Below, piece after piece: positions 9,662 to 21,775 of a DNA stretch of 64,000 nucleotides. The stretch lies in the NCBI RefSeq assembly GCF_902459465.1, contig NC_047082.1, positions 9,608,545 to 9,672,544 on the forward strand, in the 5' to 3' direction. This DNA comes from Asterias rubens (taxonomy: Eukaryota; Echinodermata; Asteroidea; Forcipulatida; Asteriidae). The notes beneath the pieces were generated by a model, which worked only from the letters and a program-made list of their open reading frames with translations, did no database searches and was not told the DNA's origin. Both the position numbers and the translations under genes were made by a program. Each line of letters starts with the position of its first letter. The stretch's first letter is position 1.

Positions 9662-12600
9662 CTGTTAAGGAACAGAAAAGACATTGAGGCGAGTTTATGA
9701 TACAAGAGCAGATCAGGGTAAAAATAGAGTGCTTAATTTCGTTATAGCACTGCTATTGTGCTCAACTGCAAGTTCACATCCATAATGATTAAAAGTGTTC
9801 TAAAATACGTACAAAAATAGGGAAAATGATTCTTTTTATTAGAACAATACTTCTTTTTGTATGTCAGTGACTAACTGAAGACCACTCTTTATAAACAAAG
9901 TTTATTTATCAGGAGCCCCGAAAATGCAAAACCCTTTTTTTTTTTGGGGGGGGGGGGGGGGTGGGGGTGGATTCAAGAAAAAACTCACCCAATACTTCAT
10001 CGGTTTTCCTTGCGTTTTGTCCACTCCCCATCCCAGAATCTTCACAGAGTGCCAACCAGCAGCTTTTTGGTTATCCTTGTCAGCCATCTTGGAATGTCTG
10101 TAAACACCTTTCCTGTACATGAAGAAGTCCTCTTGAACATGGAAGACAGCTGGTCGAAGAAATAAATAATATTTTTAATATTCAATCAATCTATCAATCG
10201 TAACATTATGTGGCGCCATAATTTCAACGATCGTGCCGATACAGTTAAAGACTTGTAAACATGTGAGATTTGAGTGACGTCATTTTTGGGGATCATTGGA
10301 GACGTTCCAAACGCAACAGATAACTAATTATAATAATTAATACAAAATGAAGTCAAAGCGCACGTAACTACCAACAAGGTACTCATGGCGTTTGGATACA
10401 CTTTTAAAGAAAGATAGGTTTAGTTATGAATTCCGAAACCCAAATATAGTAGTTTGAACATGCGCATTATTTCTGAGAACAAAGGGTGCGTTCGTTTAGC
10501 TTCCCTGGGTCGACCCCGGTGTGTGGTGTTTTTTTTTTCCAGGACGAACGTGTGCAGATAATTACCCACATTTGTCCTGGAAAAAAAAAACGCTATACAC
10601 ACCGGGGTCGACCCAGGGAAGCTAAACGAACGCACCCAATGTGTGACACGGTAAGTCCACTGCATGCCACACACACAGCCTCGTTCAAAGAAGCATTACT
10701 CGCTAGGTACGACGTAACTTAACTTTCTCCTGACTCCGTATGTTAAGCTACCGTTGATGCGCTGAGTCCGAGCAAACAATGAAAGTCATAGAAGCGCTAG
10801 GTGGCAGCAGACTTACTTGAGAATAATTATTGAAAATTAAAACTATAATAGAGAAAACTCCGCATATACCTTGAACGGGGCCATTCATCAGTATCTCCGC
10901 TTGGATTTCTGCTTCCTGAAAGGGGAATAGCAAATAGGTGGAAATGAAATAGTGAACGCCCAGCATACACTCCAACGACATTATTATGAACACTTCATGC
11001 AGTGGCCCTCGTGTTTTATAACCAGAAGATGTGACGTAAAAACCTTGGAGGTTCATATAAAAACCTCGGTTTAGACCTGTTTTATAATGTTCAAGATGGG
11101 GCCTTTACCGTGCATCATTCTCCATGATTACACAAAAAAAATACCCATTTATGCAGTTTCTCCTGTTTAAAGGCGGTGGACACTATTGGTAATTACTCAA
11201 AATGATTATTGGCATAAACCCTTTCTTGGTGGCGAGTAATGGAGAGAGGTTGATGGTATAAAACATTGTGAGAAACGGCTTCCTCTGAAGTGCCATAGTT
11301 TTCGAGAACGAAGTAATTTTCCACGAATTTGATTTCGAGACCTCAGATTTAGAACTTGAGGTCTCGAAATCAACCATCTAAACGCACACAACTTCGTTTG
11401 ACAAGTGTTATTTTTCCTTCATTATTATCTCGCAACTTCGATGACCGATTGAGCTCAAATTTTCACAGGTTTGTTATTTTATGCATATGTTGAGAGACAC
11501 CAACTCTGAAGGCTAGTCTTTGACAAGTACCAATAGTGTCCACTGCCTTTAAGCCGAGACAGAAACTATGAAGCGAGTGGAAAAGGCCTTCCGAAAACAC
11601 ATGGAACTAGCCAAGGAATAGGGTGTGTTACATTGACTGTTAACACCCAAGAGCCAATGACCATTGCGGTTTTGTTTTGTTTTTCAGAATCTAACTTTTC
11701 TTACTTACATTTTCAGATATTCTGTATGGAGGAGTGGAGAAGTATCTGTCGCTAGGCTGTTGTTCTTTAGGGCACATGGAGGTGTCATGACCCCGGATGT
11801 AGCAAGAACCCCTATCCATCTTCATGTCAGAGGTCATGCCACTCTTGTACGGATAGCAATCACTGGTAACCACACTGTTAGACAATCAAAGATAAAAACA
11901 CAAAAGGTTTAAAGGCACTGGACACTATTGGTACTTGTCAAAGACCAGTCTTCATACCTGGTGTATCTCAACATATGCATAAAATAACAAACCTGTAAAA
12001 ATTTGAACTCAAATGGTCGTCGAAGTTGCGAGATAACTATGAAAGAAAAAACACCCTTGCGTCACACGAAGTTGTGTGCTTTCAGATGCTTGATTTCGAG
12101 ACCTCAAATTCTAAATCCGAGATCTTGAAGTCAAATCCGTGGAAAATTACTTCTTTCTCGAAAAATACATCACTTCAGAGGGAGCCGTTTCTCACAATGT
12201 TTTATACTATCAACCTCTCCCCATTACTCATTACCAAGTAAGGTTTTATGCTAATAAATAATTTGAGTTATTACCAATAGTGTCCACTGCCTTTAAAGGT
12301 TTACCTTAGGTAATCACTCTTAAAATTATTGGCAATAAAAGCTTACTTCTTGTTTAAAGTGCAGCAGCTTTTGAAAGGATAAAGCATTTTGAGACTCTTT
12401 TCACTTCGAAGAAATGTTGTTATGGAAAAATAATAACTCAGTTGTTGTCCCAAAAGTTTAAATCTAAGAAACGTTTATGTATGAAACGTTTCACAGATTG
12501 TGTACGTGTATTCCAATTACGGATAGTTAACCTGCGTGGACATAACCATGTTTCACGTTTTATGATCCAAAGAGTAAGAAAATATTTCATCACGAACCAC

Positions 12601-15600
12601 ACGCTCGGACCAATAATAGGCAAACACATTCAAACATGAGTTGCCTGCATGGCATCGACTATTTAAAACTCACCCCTTCTTTCGTAGATACCACCAAGCA
12701 CGGTCAAGATGGCCGCCGTGGCATCCCTGCTGCCGCCGGATGTTGCATGATAGTAGATGCTGGGGTGATAACGCCATCGCAATAGTGCCATTTGATTGGA
12801 TGGCTAGGCGATCGGAGGCAACAGCTGATTGGATAAAGATAGCATACTATTTCATTGAACAGGTAAGGTTATAACGTTTGATAATTAGAACCAACTTGGA
12901 TTTTTGTAATCTTATCATGTTGTGAATATTATACCGTATGCTTCAACTAACCTGTGAAATTTTATTTCAAAAAGGTGGTAGCGTTTTTGCCTGGTATAAT
13001 GACGTGCTTAATCACAAGTTGGCGCTTAAATTAGAATTCCTCATACTTTTGTGACACTTGCTACGTCACATGATTTAGGGAAACAAAATGCGTATTGTTA
13101 CATAAGACACGGCGAACGCCCATACACAATTCTGAATGAATGGGCAATATTATGGCACGATGCCGCAAGGGCTAGCTCATCTGAAGGTTGCTATACAAAA
13201 ACTCGACCCGAACCATTTGGCGTCGAGTCACCGGCCCTTTTCGAAATCACGCGTCGCGGCTTCGGCTACAGATTTGGCTCTTGTCCCCGCGGTTGTTTTG
13301 ACAATATTATGGAGGTTTAGCTGCACGATCCGTGTGAACGTGAACGCGTACGACATAAAACTGTGTCGTTAAAATCTCCCGTTTGTATACGTGAGGTTAC
13401 CATTTTTCACGTCAGGTACGTACGTGCGCGCAGACGTCATAAAATTATGTGAGCATGCAATAAGCCCAAAGTGGTGACGTCATCCAGAAACAACACAATT
13501 CGTTGACGCTCACGTTCACGGTTTTGCTCGCGTTACGTGCAGCTAAGGCCGTGTCCGAATTGGTGGCTACGGCTGCGGCTACGACCGTTGCCAGGAGTGT
13601 TGCTAAGGGCGTCCTATACTTCAATGCATGATGACGATCCGGCCGTAGCCGCCAATTCGGATCCGGCCTAAACCTCGCTATTGTGCGTGCTTATACGCAC
13701 ATGCTCATCAGACAAGAGAACGGAGCCTGAAGCCGAATCCAAAGCCGAAGCCGTGGTTTCGAAAAGTGCCCAAAGGTAAAAGCCAGTCTCTCTCGGTACT
13801 CACATGCTGTTGAGACGGCCCATGAACTGGCACAGTCGCCCTGATTATAGATTTCATCCCGGAGTGTTGGCCACTTCTCCCGTGAATCAAACTCGTCAGG
13901 GATGTCCAAGGCTGCAGCATCCATCTGAATCTCATTCATTGCCTCAACGATTGGGGTGGGTTTCATTGTGCCGAGTCTAAACTTCATCCCTTCTTCGAGG
14001 GTCAAGCCCCAGAACTCAGAGTAGTTGGCTGCCGTCCACCTGAAAACATCAATCAATCATAAACCATTATTTTATTTATTTATTTATTTTAATTCTTCGG
14101 ACAAACCAATAAAACAAGCACAGGCCGTCGAGGGAAGGGCAAAAGTTTAAAAAAACTGTCATCAAAAAGATGTGCCCTCCCAGACCTAGCTCATAAAAAG
14201 AAATAGACTGGTCCATTGTCTTTGCTTAAACTATTTGGGGATCCTATTCATATTGAAATAAGAGGGACAGTGGATGTTTCTTTTTGCAACGACACTTTGC
14301 GAGTCTACTGACATTCAGAACAACTCTGTAGATAACTCGCAATCATACAGTATATGACGATAGCGTCTGAAGCAAAGACTAGTGGGTCAAGGAAAAGGAC
14401 TCGTATATGGTGATAGCGTCTAAAGCAAAGACTAGTGGGTCAAGAAAAAGGACTCGTATATGGTGATAGCGTCTGAAGCAAAGACTAGTGGGTCAAGAAA
14501 AAGGAGTCGGTCCAATGGGTTCACGGCAAGTCATTATACTAGACTTCACTCAAGTCACACTTTCGTTTCCAGGCGTAAGGGTGCGCGTAAGTTCGTTGAG
14601 TACCCTTGCAGTGTAACGAACGACGCACAGGGACCGACCTGCGCCAAGTCTACGACTGATGTAGTTTCCTCTGGAACAAAAACGCTGAAGGTGTGTATTT
14701 TGAAAACAAAATGAGACATAACAAATCCGCAAAACATTCTTATTTGGTGGTAAGAAAAAAAAACAATTAGCCAAATTTGGAAGTTGTTTTGAAACTAGAT
14801 GGAAAGCCCATAATCAGCGGGCGGGAACGTGGAACCGAAACGACCAACCATGAGAAAGTTGTGTTTCGAAACGAAAATAAATCTGAGATAACACTGAAAC
14901 AAAACTGTGAACAACAATGAGTATTTGGAACACCGCTCCTCTGCCCTTTTGGCATATTTCCAAACTGTGCGGATAATCTCACCGCAATAACTATGATGTA
15001 CTGGCCTATAAGTAGATATGTCAAAATGCGCATGATCAGCAGGCAAATGATTCTGAGTGAAATCCGAGTCCAAGCAAACCCGGTTTCCCAGGGAAATTAT
15101 TTTGCCCGCCGGAAATTCTGTCGTCTGATGTTAACGTGGGCTGAATTATGGAGTAGTTGTTGTTACGAAAACTTATGCAGTTGTGTAATAATTAATAAGT
15201 CTATTAAAGGCAGTGGACACTATTGATAATATTACTCAAAATAATTTTTGAGCATAAACACTGACTTGGTAACGAGTAATGGAGAGCTGTAGTATAAAAA
15301 ATGGTGAGAAACGGCTCCCTCTGAAGTAACGTAGTTTTCGAGAAAGAAGTAGTTTTCCACGAATTTGATTTCGAGACCTCAGTCTTAGATTTTTGAGGTC
15401 TCGAAATCAAGCATCTGAAAGCACACAACTTCGTGTGACAAGGGTGTTTTTTCTTTCATTATTATCTCGCAACTTCGACGACCAATTGCGTTCAAATGTT
15501 CACAGGTTTGTTATTTTATGTATATGTTGAGATACAGCAAGTGAGAAGACTGGTCTTTGACAATTATCAATAGTGTCCAGTCTCTTCAAGTGCTACCACT

Positions 15601-17425
15601 GCCTTCCTTTTTCTAGAGATGACAGACAGCTTTTTTGTAACGAAGGGGTAGAGGTTGGCCACTCAGCTCATGTCCCTATATGAGGTTATTGTGCGAGGTA
15701 AATAACCAACAAAACTCACCCGATTTCGTTGACGTTTACCCGTTCTGCCACCTCCGGTTGTATAAGGCAAGCTTTAGATTCGCATTCAAAGCCGAAAAAC
15801 CCGTAGAGCAGCTTCTTGCAGAAGCTGAAGCAAAGCACACATAATAAACACAGACTGTATTAGAATAAGTAGTCGATATGTGCGCATGACAGTGCACTTT
15901 ATAATGACTATTTTTAAGAAACAAAAAGCTAGCATCCTCGAGTACAAGAAATAAGTCGTTGGCTCAGTATTGTAAAGAGACAAAGTAAAACATTACACAG
16001 TCACGCTGTAGGCTATGATTCGATGACAACTAATAACAGTAAGTATTTTTTCTCATTCAAACAGGTCTTATTGTATAATTATTATTCTAAACGTAAAAAC
16101 TCACCATTTATTGCAGTTCACTTGAATTGATTTCCCTTCATCGATGTCTTCTCCATCGTGGCAGCATGTGCCTACACGTTAAAAACAGAAACAGTCAGCA
16201 AGCAGAAAAACAAACAGACAATCAACCATGTTACTCTACGTGTGCAATCCATCTATCATTATGATAAATAATTAGAACAATACTTAAGGAGATTATTGTA
16301 TGATACATCGGGGGAAAGCAGTAAACAACTAACTTAACATGGGTGGATTTCACAAAGGTAGTCCTAACTTAAGACTGGTCCTAGGCAATACTAAGAGAAT
16401 AGGACTGGTCATAAGTTAGGACCAGTAACTCATCCTACCTTAGGACTGGACCAGTAACTCATCCTAACTAAGGACTGGTCCTATCTCTTAGCATTGCCTA
16501 GGACTAGTCCTAAGTTAGGACTACCTTTGTGAAATCCACCCCAGAGTGGTTACGCAAAATTTTGAATGAACAAAGATGGATTGCACAATCGCCATAGCAA
16601 AAGCGGCGACATTATTTTGTGGGTGAAAGCGTGCACGCGCTGCGCACCATACTCTCAGCCAATGATATCAAAGATGGCGTTCCATGACGTCATGTGCAAT
16701 CCATCCTGGTAAGTTTGAAAGACACTGGACACTAATGGTAATTGTCAAAGACCAGTCTTCTCACTTGGTGTATCTCAACATGCATAAAATAACAAACCTG
16801 TCAAAATTTGAGCTCAACTGCATGGTCGTCAAAAATGCGAGATTGAAAAAACCCACCCTTGTCACACAAAGTTGTGTGCTTTCAGATGCTTGATTTCGAG
16901 ACCTCAAATTGTAGTTATGAGGTCTCAAAATCAAATTCGTGGATATTTACTTCTTTCTCGAAAACTACGTTACTTCAGAGGGAGCTATTTATCACAATGT
17001 TTTATTATCAACAGCTCCCCATTACTCGTTACCAAGTAAGGTTTTATGCTAATGATTATTTTGAGTAATTGCCAATCGTGTCCACTGCCTTTAATGGGTG
17101 AACATTGTAGTTCTCTTTTAGCAACTTGTGAGAAAATGTCCTCACCTATTTCAATTGGAACGGGTGGTTCGATTCCAAGGCAGTGCCCCCAGAAATCCGG
17201 GCAGCAATCGGTACGCGTTCTATTGCAGAACTGGTCACAATAACACCGTGTGTTGGGCACGAGGGCAGGATAGGGCATGTGGCAGTCATCGTCACGCCCC
17301 GTGCAACACGACCTCTCCTCACAGTAACGGGCCGATGATGGCGCTATACATAGCGTCATGATGACGATAAGGCAAGGGAAGAGCAGTAGGGATACCCGAC
17401 CCCACGTAGTACTTGGGTACTTCAT
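9509..17425 (-). CDS. TINAGL1: TINAG/TINAGL1-family secreted basement-membrane protein, 9 exons, 454 aa
   Basis: Extracellular matrix glycoprotein of the tubulointerstitial nephritis antigen family, known to bind basement-membrane laminins and collagens. Nine exons join in phase throughout (280, 67, 105, 236, 151, 166, 46, 161, 153 bp). A signal peptide ([15 protein letters not shown]) leads to an eight-Cys somatomedin-B domain at residues about 33-85 (YCEERSCC...CYCDQFC...DCCPDF). A vWC-like Cys cluster follows ([20 protein letters not shown]). Next is a linker [20 protein letters not shown] typical of the family, and then a papain-like domain. The catalytic Cys is Ser ([13 protein letters not shown]), while the His ([11 protein letters not shown]) and Asn ([10 protein letters not shown]) are kept, so it is an inactive protease homologue, as in the family. 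Human TINAGL1 is 467 aa. The choice between TINAG and TINAGL1 is not resolved. Confidence 0.93.
9989..10149 (-). CDS. TINAGL1: TINAG-like exon 8 (conserved His)
   Basis: 161 bp. Encodes [20 protein letters not shown] and [13 protein letters not shown], carrying the catalytic-position His. It ends KYW at a GTGAGT donor. A long poly-G run lies in the following intron, 9946-9972. Confidence 0.92.
10484..10637. mobile_element. hairpin MITE, GGGTGCGTTCGTTTAG family, full copy
   Basis: 154 bp near-perfect palindrome: GGGTGCGTTCGTTTAGCTTC, CCTGGGTCGACCCCGGTGTG, centre CGTGTGCAGATAATTACCCA, and the mirrored arm ending AGCTAAACGAACGCACCC. It reads as ORFs on both strands only because it is a palindrome. 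Located in the TINAG-like gene between exons 7 and 8. Confidence 0.9.
10870..10915 (-). CDS. TINAGL1: TINAG-like exon 7 (46 bp micro-exon)
   Basis: Encodes [15 protein letters not shown], the conserved EI-ELM-NGPVQ helix of the papain-like fold. Acceptor CCCTTTCAG, donor GTATAT. The phase fits both neighbours. Confidence 0.9.
11167..11552 (-). mobile_element. TTAA MITE family 1, copy 3
   Basis: Ends TTAAAGGCGGTGGACACTAT and AGTGTCCACTGCCTTTAA; intronic in the TINAG-like gene, opposite orientation to copy 4. Confidence 0.88.
11709..11874 (-). CDS. TINAGL1: TINAG-like exon 6
   Basis: 166 bp. Encodes [20 protein letters not shown] and ends PPYRISEN at a GTAAGT donor. The SDCYPY block matches SDHCYPF of TINAGL1. 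It is flanked on both sides by family-1 MITEs (11167-11552 and 11909-12296). Confidence 0.9.
11909..12296 (+). mobile_element. TTAA MITE family 1, copy 4
   Basis: Ends TTAAAGGCACTGGACACTAT and AGTGTCCACTGCCTTTAA. Its left tip is about 35 bp upstream of exon 6 of the TINAG-like gene, next to that exon's acceptor and polypyrimidine region. Confidence 0.88.
12674..12824 (-). CDS. TINAGL1: TINAG-like exon 5
   Basis: 151 bp. Encodes [27 protein letters not shown] and [18 protein letters not shown]. These match the LSPQ-LLSC and GC-GG--D-AW blocks of the papain-like fold. Acceptor CAATCAG, donor GTGAGT. Confidence 0.92.
13546..13669. mobile_element. hairpin MITE (GGCCGTGTCCGAATTGG)
   Basis: Left arm GGCCGTGTCCGAATTGGTGG and CTACGGCTGCGGCTACG pair with right GGCCGTAGCCGCCAATTCGG ATCCGGCC. 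Related single arms with GGCTTCGGCTTTGG and its complement occur at 13727-13760, 40706-40750, 40830-40855 and 50870-50930. Confidence 0.7.
13804..14039 (-). CDS. TINAGL1: TINAG-like exon 4: linker and start of protease-like domain
   Basis: 236 bp. Encodes [20 protein letters not shown] and later [12 protein letters not shown], a papain-fold start, and [13 protein letters not shown], where the catalytic Cys position is Ser. Donor GTGAGT. Confidence 0.93.
14351..14510. repeat. tandem repeat, 53 bp x 3
   Basis: Three units starting TATATGGTGATAGCGTCTGA at 14351, 14404 and 14457, each containing GCAAAGACTAGTGGGTCAAG. Intronic in the TINAG-like gene, exons 3-4. Confidence 0.92.
15204..15589 (-). 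mobile_element. TTAA MITE family 1, copy 5
   Basis: Left end TTAAAGGCAGTGGACACTAT; right end AGTGTCCAGTCTCTTCAAG is decayed. Intronic in the TINAG-like gene. Confidence 0.85.
15720..15824 (-). CDS. TINAGL1: TINAG-like exon 3
   Basis: 105 bp, acceptor TTGCTTCAG, donor GTGAGT. Joined to exon 2 it reads [20 protein letters not shown], then [20 protein letters not shown], matching the spacing of the family's C-x-C...C...C segment before the linker. Confidence 0.85.
16105..16171 (-). CDS. TINAGL1: TINAG-like exon 2
   Basis: 67 bp, acceptor CGTGTAG, donor GTGAGT. Encodes [20 protein letters not shown] and part of the next residues; it corresponds to the EEGETIQDNCN-type motif of TINAGL1. Confidence 0.88.
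16341..16542. mobile_element. hairpin element, GGTGGATTTCACAAAG / TAGGACTAGTCCTAA family
   Basis: Outer arms GGGTGGATTTCACAAAGGTA and ACCTTTGTGAAATCCACCC are exact mirrors; the inside is repeated TTAGGACTGGTCCTA-type palindromes. Relatives at 21979, 23361, 31599, 60957 and 62145. Intronic, between exons 2 and 1 of the TINAG-like gene. Confidence 0.85.
16714..17094 (+). mobile_element. TTAA MITE family 1, copy 6
   Basis: Left GAAAGACACTGGACACTAAT, right CGTGTCCACTGCCTTTAA. Ends about 50 bp from the donor of TINAG-like exon 1. Confidence 0.85.
17146..17425 (-). CDS. TINAGL1: TINAG-like exon 1: signal peptide and somatomedin-B domain
   Basis: Starts at the ATG of [11 protein letters not shown], chosen because a hydrophobic signal segment follows and the eight-Cys domain is in frame. 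Donor GTGAGG after ATAG. A likely 5' UTR acceptor TTTTTCTAG ends at 17516, so the transcript exon probably begins near 17515 and an upstream non-coding exon is expected. Confidence 0.92.
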
Positions 17426-17519
17426 TATGTAGTGTTGTTGAAAGCGGATACTGTGTTGATAATAACTGATGAACTGACACTGACTCAGTTATCTCGGCTT
17501 CATGGAAATCAACATCTAG

Positions 17520-20500
17520 AAAAACAAATGAGAGCAAAACAATAAATTCCATGTTCCACAAATGAAAGGTATACCCACAGTGTGGGGAATAAAACCAAAA
17601 ACAAGAAACTCAGTGTCTCTCTCACCTTACATAAGAGAATGAAGATATGCCGACTGTACAACACGACAAGACAATTCTCTTCATGACAATTCAAAACGTC
17701 TGAAATCATTACTCAAGATACAATGACATCACCCTTTCCATTGGCGAAGTTACCAGTCATCTGAAGAACATGATTGATCAAAATGACACGCCCTTCAAGA
17801 TGACTGTCGTGATCTGTACATCTAAACATATAGGGTTATCGAGGTAATTGGCATGTCATTGTGTGACTGTCACCTTGATTTCACGATGCGTTGACTGAGC
17901 GAGGTGACTAATATAGCACCATGTGAATGGATGGACATTTTGAACATCAATTGCAGTGTAATAGACCATAGGCGGTGTAAGTCTCGCGTGAATTTGGATA
18001 CTTTGTAACCCAAGGTTACGCCCTATGATCAAGACAACGCGAGACTGCACCGCTGTTCCTCAATGAGGATGTTGCATTGGACGTAATAGATGCCCCGAAA
18101 CCCCTGAAATATAGCAACAATTTGCAATGTTTTACTCTGGGATCGATCTGATTTTACTCAATTTTGTACAGCTAAATAGTATCCGCAGAAAACGGACCTT
18201 ACAAATTATACATTTTTAAATTGGCTTATTTGTTAATTGCTTTTCAAAATGTCGAACTGGCATTTTGAGACGGGACATTAACGGTATACTGCTGACGATA
18301 ATACGTCGAAACGTCAAGAACAATCGCTCCACCAGCTCTTTTTGGAGTCCAATCTCTACTCAGCTGAGAACATTATTACACACTGGACCACGCCCTAATT
18401 ACCTTTTTACATACTCTGTCATGCTAAGCATGGTATCCTACATTCAAGTTTTGGACATCTGTGAGGAAACAGTTCTAGGAGAAGCCCTGTGATACCTTGA
18501 TGTGCTTTTGATAAATCTTGTACATAACATTCTTGACGGGAAAGTGGACAGAAACTCAAAAATGTAATAATTTATGTTAGCTTTTTCAAAAACACGTTTT
18601 GCTAAATAGCATCATTACTCTTGCAAAAATTATCCTTGAAGTGCGAGAAGTCAATCGAGTGAGGTTTATTTCACATTCCCGTGTTAATTGCGAAGCTTAA
18701 CAAATCCAAACTCTGCGATTAGGAAGTTGTTTTGTTCGGTGTCTTACACAATCAATTATGCTTGAACTGTGACATTGTGTCCTGTTATATGGGCCACAGG
18801 GTTTGTCACATTGCCGAAAAGAGACCTGTCAAGTTCTAATGTCTTTTGTCTGTCCCGGAAAATGACAGGTGTCAGATCAATCATACCTCGGGAAAAAAAT
18901 AGAAAAAATTAGAATGCCTTGGGGAGTTGAAAAGCAAAATAGTATTGGATGAATACATGGCTGCGAGCTACCTTTATAGGCGATGAAATTCTGGAACACG
19001 TGTATTCGAAATATTTCTGACGCCATTTGATGCAATGCTGTAATTTCAACATTGCCAATTTCAAACCTTCAAACATTTTATAAAATGATCTGGTGCGCAC
19101 CCTGTGTTTAACAGTGTTCTCAAAAACTCATTGCGGTGTATGAACAAGTAGCCAGACTATTTTCCTTTCAAGCGCCAGTTTGGTCATATTGGTTTGAATG
19201 GGGATACCAGAAGATTTTCTGCACAACTGAGGTCGGGTACCCTAAACCCTGGTTCAAGCACTGAAACTAAGGTACCATGAGGTGCTGGTTCTACATAAAG
19301 CCTGCTATTTTGTTGATATTGTTTTGTTGTTGTTGTCATTATTGTTGTTATTGATGTTGTTGTTGTCATTTTTATTTCAACAAAAATCACACCTAACTGC
19401 ACAAACTCCACAACAGACATGAGAAGATGAAGAAACTGTCAGTTTTACGTGTGGAAGGAAAATCCCAAGTACGTGGAAAACCACCGTAATCGGTTAGGGA
19501 TGGAAAACCCTTCCTCTGGTCTGAGGTGGTATTCGACCCTGTCCAGAAATGTAGGGAAAGAACCCACGGTTAAAACCAATCAGGTCCACTCTGTACGGGA
19601 AATTTCCCTTCCCCCTTCTGAATGCCTCATCAACCAAAATTGAAACTCTCACCCAGCCGTCCTAGAGTTAGAGGATGAAGCATTATGTAGCTGCGTCGAT
19701 CACTCTGCTTCCTGTGTGATTGTTTGGTTCTGGGGGCCGGTTCTTTTTACAGCTGCTCGCTTTAACAGGGACAGGAATATTACATCGAATTTTAAATCAG
19801 AAGAAAACATCAATGTTATAAATACCAGGCTTGTTGAAATGAGCTTTCTGTACACGGCTTGAAACACCTGCCATGGCATTTCCTTAATTGTATGTACTGT
19901 TGGATGAAACTTGCTTGATAGTCACAACATTCGTTAAGTTCAGAACACAGTTCACCACCTCTCGACAACTGAAACATTCCTGTTGAGGGTCATGTCACAC
20001 GGGGCAATTTACAGGCAACCAGCTCCAAGCAATCTCCAAGACGAAAAGGCATTCACATTTGAATGTTTGCAATGTGTAACAATGTTTTGTATTTGAGATT
20101 TTAGACCTAATTGCATTTTTAATACTTCAGGATTTCTATTGATTAAGTTTGTTGTTGAATGTTTTTAAGAATATTTACTCCCGTTGTTATAATTCCGTTT
20201 TAGTTTGTCTATTTTTCCATATTCAGCGCCCTATAGAGCATGTTTACACAATGATTAGGGCGCTATACAAGTTTTGGTATTATTATTATTATTATTATTA
20301 TTAATGGTTAATTTTTTCTCTTGGGGACGGTAAGAAATTACTCACGTGCTTCCAATTGGCCCTTTATCATGCAATGCAGTAATAATTGCCTCCAAGTTGC
20401 CTGCAAAGGTTGCCTCGCGAGACAAGGCCCTAAGACTCCGAGTATATTTTCTTAAAAACAAACTTTCAATAAGTACCGGTCAAAAGTAGAGAAAAAATGA

Positions 20501-21400
20501 AAATAAAATGGATGAAAGAATTCAGATGCTCCGTCAACTTGACATTTTCAAAAGGTCTCAGAGAAATAAATGCACTGGAGGCAATGCAACCAGGTGAAAA
20601 CAGATCTTTGGAAAAGTATATCTTTTGAAGAAAACCATCAAAGTAAAATTTAGTCACCAACAATGATGAACATACACAGAGATGCTCCACATCTAGAAAA
20701 GGTCTTAAAGGGACACAAAACGATGACATTCGCTCGATCTCGTTTCCTCATTTTGTTTTTGTTTTTATTTTATTTTGGGTGATTTCAGAGGACTGGCACA
20801 CAGCTGATGTGGGTTCCTTTTTAACATTGCTTCCTTGGTCAAAAAGAAGAAAAAAACAGAGAATATAGAGCGACCATTTGCTACCTTTTAAAAGCGTTAC
20901 CTGAACTAAAACGGCAACAAGTAATTATTGCTGAATTATTTAAAATATTTCAGAATCAACCTTCGTAAGACTCAAAACAATACCATACAATAGCTCTAGA
21001 GCTTACACTTGTTCCGTTGCCACGAAACAAGTATGATGAATTCAACTCTCGTGACATCTCAGTTTGGGTTGGGGAGAAACCAAGATGGATTAGCCTTGAA
21101 AATAGTCTAAACACAGGCCACGAACAACGTCGCATGAGTGCGACCCGTGTCGTCCTACCATTGAGTTGAGGGAAACAAGATGGATTAGCCTTGAGAAAAG
21201 TCTACAACAAGCCAATGCTGTTCAAAACAAGACCTTTGTGTTTGACTGTTGACACTCCCTCCGAGAGGACTGGTGGGTGTCATCGCCTCGGGGGATGGGG
21301 GTTGTTGTGACGAGTAGTCCCCCCGTGGAATTTTGACATCCGTCACCTCAGTTTATTGTAACTTTCCCGGACATTCATTTGGGACAAAAATTTTCTAACC
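17520..21400. other. intergenic / 5' flank of TINAG-like gene
   Basis: No convincing coding sequence on either strand. It should contain the TINAG-like promoter and any upstream non-coding exon, but I cannot place them. A short imperfect hairpin GCGGTGTAAGTCTCGCG / CGCGAGACTGCACCGC lies at 17971-18052, and a (TTG/TTA)n-rich patch at 19313-19375. Confidence 0.5.
20225..20303. repeat. repeat tail with GCGCCCTATAG / GGGCGCTATACAAG and (ATT)n
   Basis: Short unit with two copies of a GCGCTATA motif followed by about eight ATT units (20279-20302). Similar GCGC-motif plus AAT-tract units are at 46737-46810, 56347-56420 and 58637-58735, which suggests one SINE-like family ending in an ATT tail. Confidence 0.6.
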
Positions 21401-21429
21401 GCGTTATTATTTCGCTGATATAACTTTGT

Positions 21430-21775
21430 TTAAGGCACCGGGAACGTTTAGTAATTGGCAAAGACCAGTATTCCCATCTAGTGTATGGTGTATCCCAACA
21501 TAGTAATAACAAATCTGTGGAAATTTGGGCTCGATTGGCCATCGAAGTTGCAAAAAAATAACATTGTTGACATTGGCTTCAGGCCTGAAGTCTTTCAGAT
21601 TCAAATTTTAAATGAGAAATTATCCCTTTTCCCAAAACTACGTTACCTCAGAGGGAGTATTAGGTCTCACAACGTGTTATACTATCAACAGCTCTCCATT
21701 GCTTGTCACCAAGTAAGTTTTTATGCTGATTTATATTTTGAGTCAAATTCAAACGTGTCGACTCAAGGTCGGTCA
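21430..21775 (+). mobile_element. TTAA MITE family 1, diverged subfamily B, copy 1
   Basis: TTTAAGGCACCGGGAACG at the left and recognisable core AACTACGTTACCTCAGAGGG; contains CAGGCCTGAAGTCTTTC in place of the GAGACCTCA core, as in the copies at 28125 and 39429. Confidence 0.7.

Noticed and set aside
9902..9988. Pro-rich ORF extension of TINAG-like exon 8 through poly-G/poly-C
   Set aside because: A strong GTGAGT donor follows KYW and the next exon continues the papain-like fold in phase, so this part is intron.
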